14,884 nucleotides of DNA. Origin: JBEKCP01 sp050014815 (lineage in GTDB: Bacteria > Planctomycetota > Planctomycetia > Pirellulales > Thermoguttaceae). Of this stretch, positions 14,491 to 14,884 are shown piece after piece. The DNA lies in contig JBEKCP010000071.1 in NCBI GenBank assembly GCA_050014815.1, forward strand, positions 1 to 14,884, written 5' to 3'. The notes under the pieces were generated by a model that worked only from the letters and a program-made list of their open reading frames with translations, was not told the origin of the DNA and did no database searches. Made by a program: the position numbers and the translations under genes. How positions within the stretch are numbered: the first letter of the stretch is position 1; every line of letters starts with the position of its first letter.

Positions 14491-14500
14491 GCGGCAGTTC
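14460..14500 (+). promoter_or_regulatory. Promoter/leader module, copy C
   Basis: TGGTGC (14460-14465), 17 bases, TAAACT (14483-14488) with extended TG at 14480-14481, 6 bases, CAGTTC (14495-14500) followed by AACC. The start of transcription is predicted near 14495, about 140 nt before the ATG at 14636. Confidence 0.6.
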
Positions 14501-14511
14501 AACCTGATTTA

Positions 14512-14548
14512 CAGCGGCAGGCTGCGGGGACGGCCGTGCCTGCCGCTG
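14512..14548 (+). ncRNA. Leader hairpin, 11-bp perfect stem
   Basis: CAGCGGCAGGC (14512-14522), 15-base loop, GCCTGCCGCTG (14538-14548). It lies in the predicted 5' leader of the last gene, 11 bases after CAGTTC. Module A has a comparable leader stem with the same loop length (12127-12159). It could be a regulatory leader element, an attenuator or an RNA-stabilising structure. Confidence 0.45.
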
Positions 14549-14635
14549 GAAGTCCTAACAGGAGTCTTGCCGCTGAACCCGGCTGCGCCGGGACGCCTGC
14601 GGCTCGCAACCGTTTGATTTGTCCAGGAGGAGGGA

Positions 14636-14884
14636 ATGAATCGGAACGACCGCCTACGGTGTGTGCTCGTACAAAAACTGACCAGGGCACGGTGCAAACC
14701 GCCGACTATGGCCAGTGTGCTTCTGCATTGGTCTAGTCTACCTGGACTCGCGATTGTCGGAGGGGTGACTGTTGTGGCCCTGGTTGCTTTGGACCTACCA
14801 ACCCCTGTGCCCATGCTCATGGTGGGGTTTTTGCTGGGTTTTGAGATGGGATTTTTGTGTTTTTGGGTAATTGTTTTGGTTTTC
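14636..14884 (+). CDS. Membrane protein, 3' end outside the window
   Basis: Partial: 83 codons, open to the window end. The ATG at 14636 lies 5 bases after AGGAGG (14625-14630). The first 30 residues are basic (M-N-R-N-D-R-L-R-C-V...), then come hydrophobic segments at about 37-52 (G-L-A-I-V-G-G-V-T-V-V-A-L) and 60-83 (M-L-M-V-G-F-L-L-G-F...), i.e. at least two membrane helices. Family not recognised. It is transcribed from module C. The last 65 bases are unusually rich in G and T, with T-runs and only two C, so the sequence near the edge may be less reliable. Confidence 0.55.
   Translation, partial: MNRNDRLRCVLVQKLTRARCKPPTMASVLLHWSSLPGLAIVGGVTVVALVALDLPTPVPMLMVGFLLGFEMGFLCFWVIVLVF

Noticed and set aside
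1..14884. CRISPR array, complete insertion sequence or prophage genes
   Set aside because: No regularly spaced direct repeats of CRISPR length, and no transposase, integrase or phage structural gene, were seen on either strand.

Overview
The window looks like a planctomycete chromosome or contig fragment, with high GC and a rich complement of secreted proteins. The supporting evidence is a giant autotransporter-type beta-repeat protein with a PEP-CTERM sorting tail, a planctomycete-type LolA-like domain protein (TIGR03009-like), a secreted SUMF1/FGE-domain protein, small orphan genes, and REP-like and heptameric intergenic repeats. Gemmatales or Pirellulales seem likely, but the order cannot be fixed from the sequence alone.

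Left part (1-7500, minus strand). A gene of about 5.1 kb (3-5093) encodes the PEP-CTERM beta-repeat protein. It has a clean housekeeping-type promoter (TTGACG-17-TAGACT), and its last residues are encoded by a CCCTAAT heptamer array at the window edge. Upstream lies a 478-aa SAM-dependent methyltransferase with a Tat-like N-terminus and a C-terminal Ig-like domain (5249-6685), with its own promoter (TTGCGG-17-TAAAAT). Then comes a solitary HicB-type antitoxin (7220-7438). The reading frame just upstream of it carries nine residues that look like the start of HicA, so the toxin appears to have been deleted. A second heptamer array (GGTGTCA/G) sits at the 3' end of hicB.

Middle part (7500-8725). 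This is about 1.2 kb without a confident gene but full of structure. It holds the 5' half of an elongator tRNA-Met ending in the anticodon loop, an AT-rich stretch with several inverted repeats, an 11-bp stem enclosing two smaller hairpins, a degenerate heptamer array and a 10-bp GC hairpin. It looks like an old integration or recombination scar.

Right part (8525-14884, plus strand). This is a run of co-oriented genes: an unknown secreted protein; a TIGR03009-like secreted protein translationally coupled (ATGA) to a 101-aa unknown protein; a secreted alpha-helical/HEAT-like protein broken by one frameshift; a 111-aa unknown protein also broken by one frameshift; a secreted SUMF1-domain protein whose C-terminus is read through a REP-like element; a small membrane protein with a Cys cluster; and a partial membrane protein running off the end.

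The most novel signal is a repeated promoter/leader module upstream of three of these genes: TGGTGC (or TGGTTC)-N17-TAnAnT-N6-CAGTTCRA. It is present in three copies with identical spacing. Two copies are also preceded by the same 18-nt GC hairpin, and two are followed by a leader stem with a 15-nt loop. It differs from the TTGACG/TTGCGG promoters seen elsewhere in the window and suggests a shared regulon or a dispersed promoter-bearing element.
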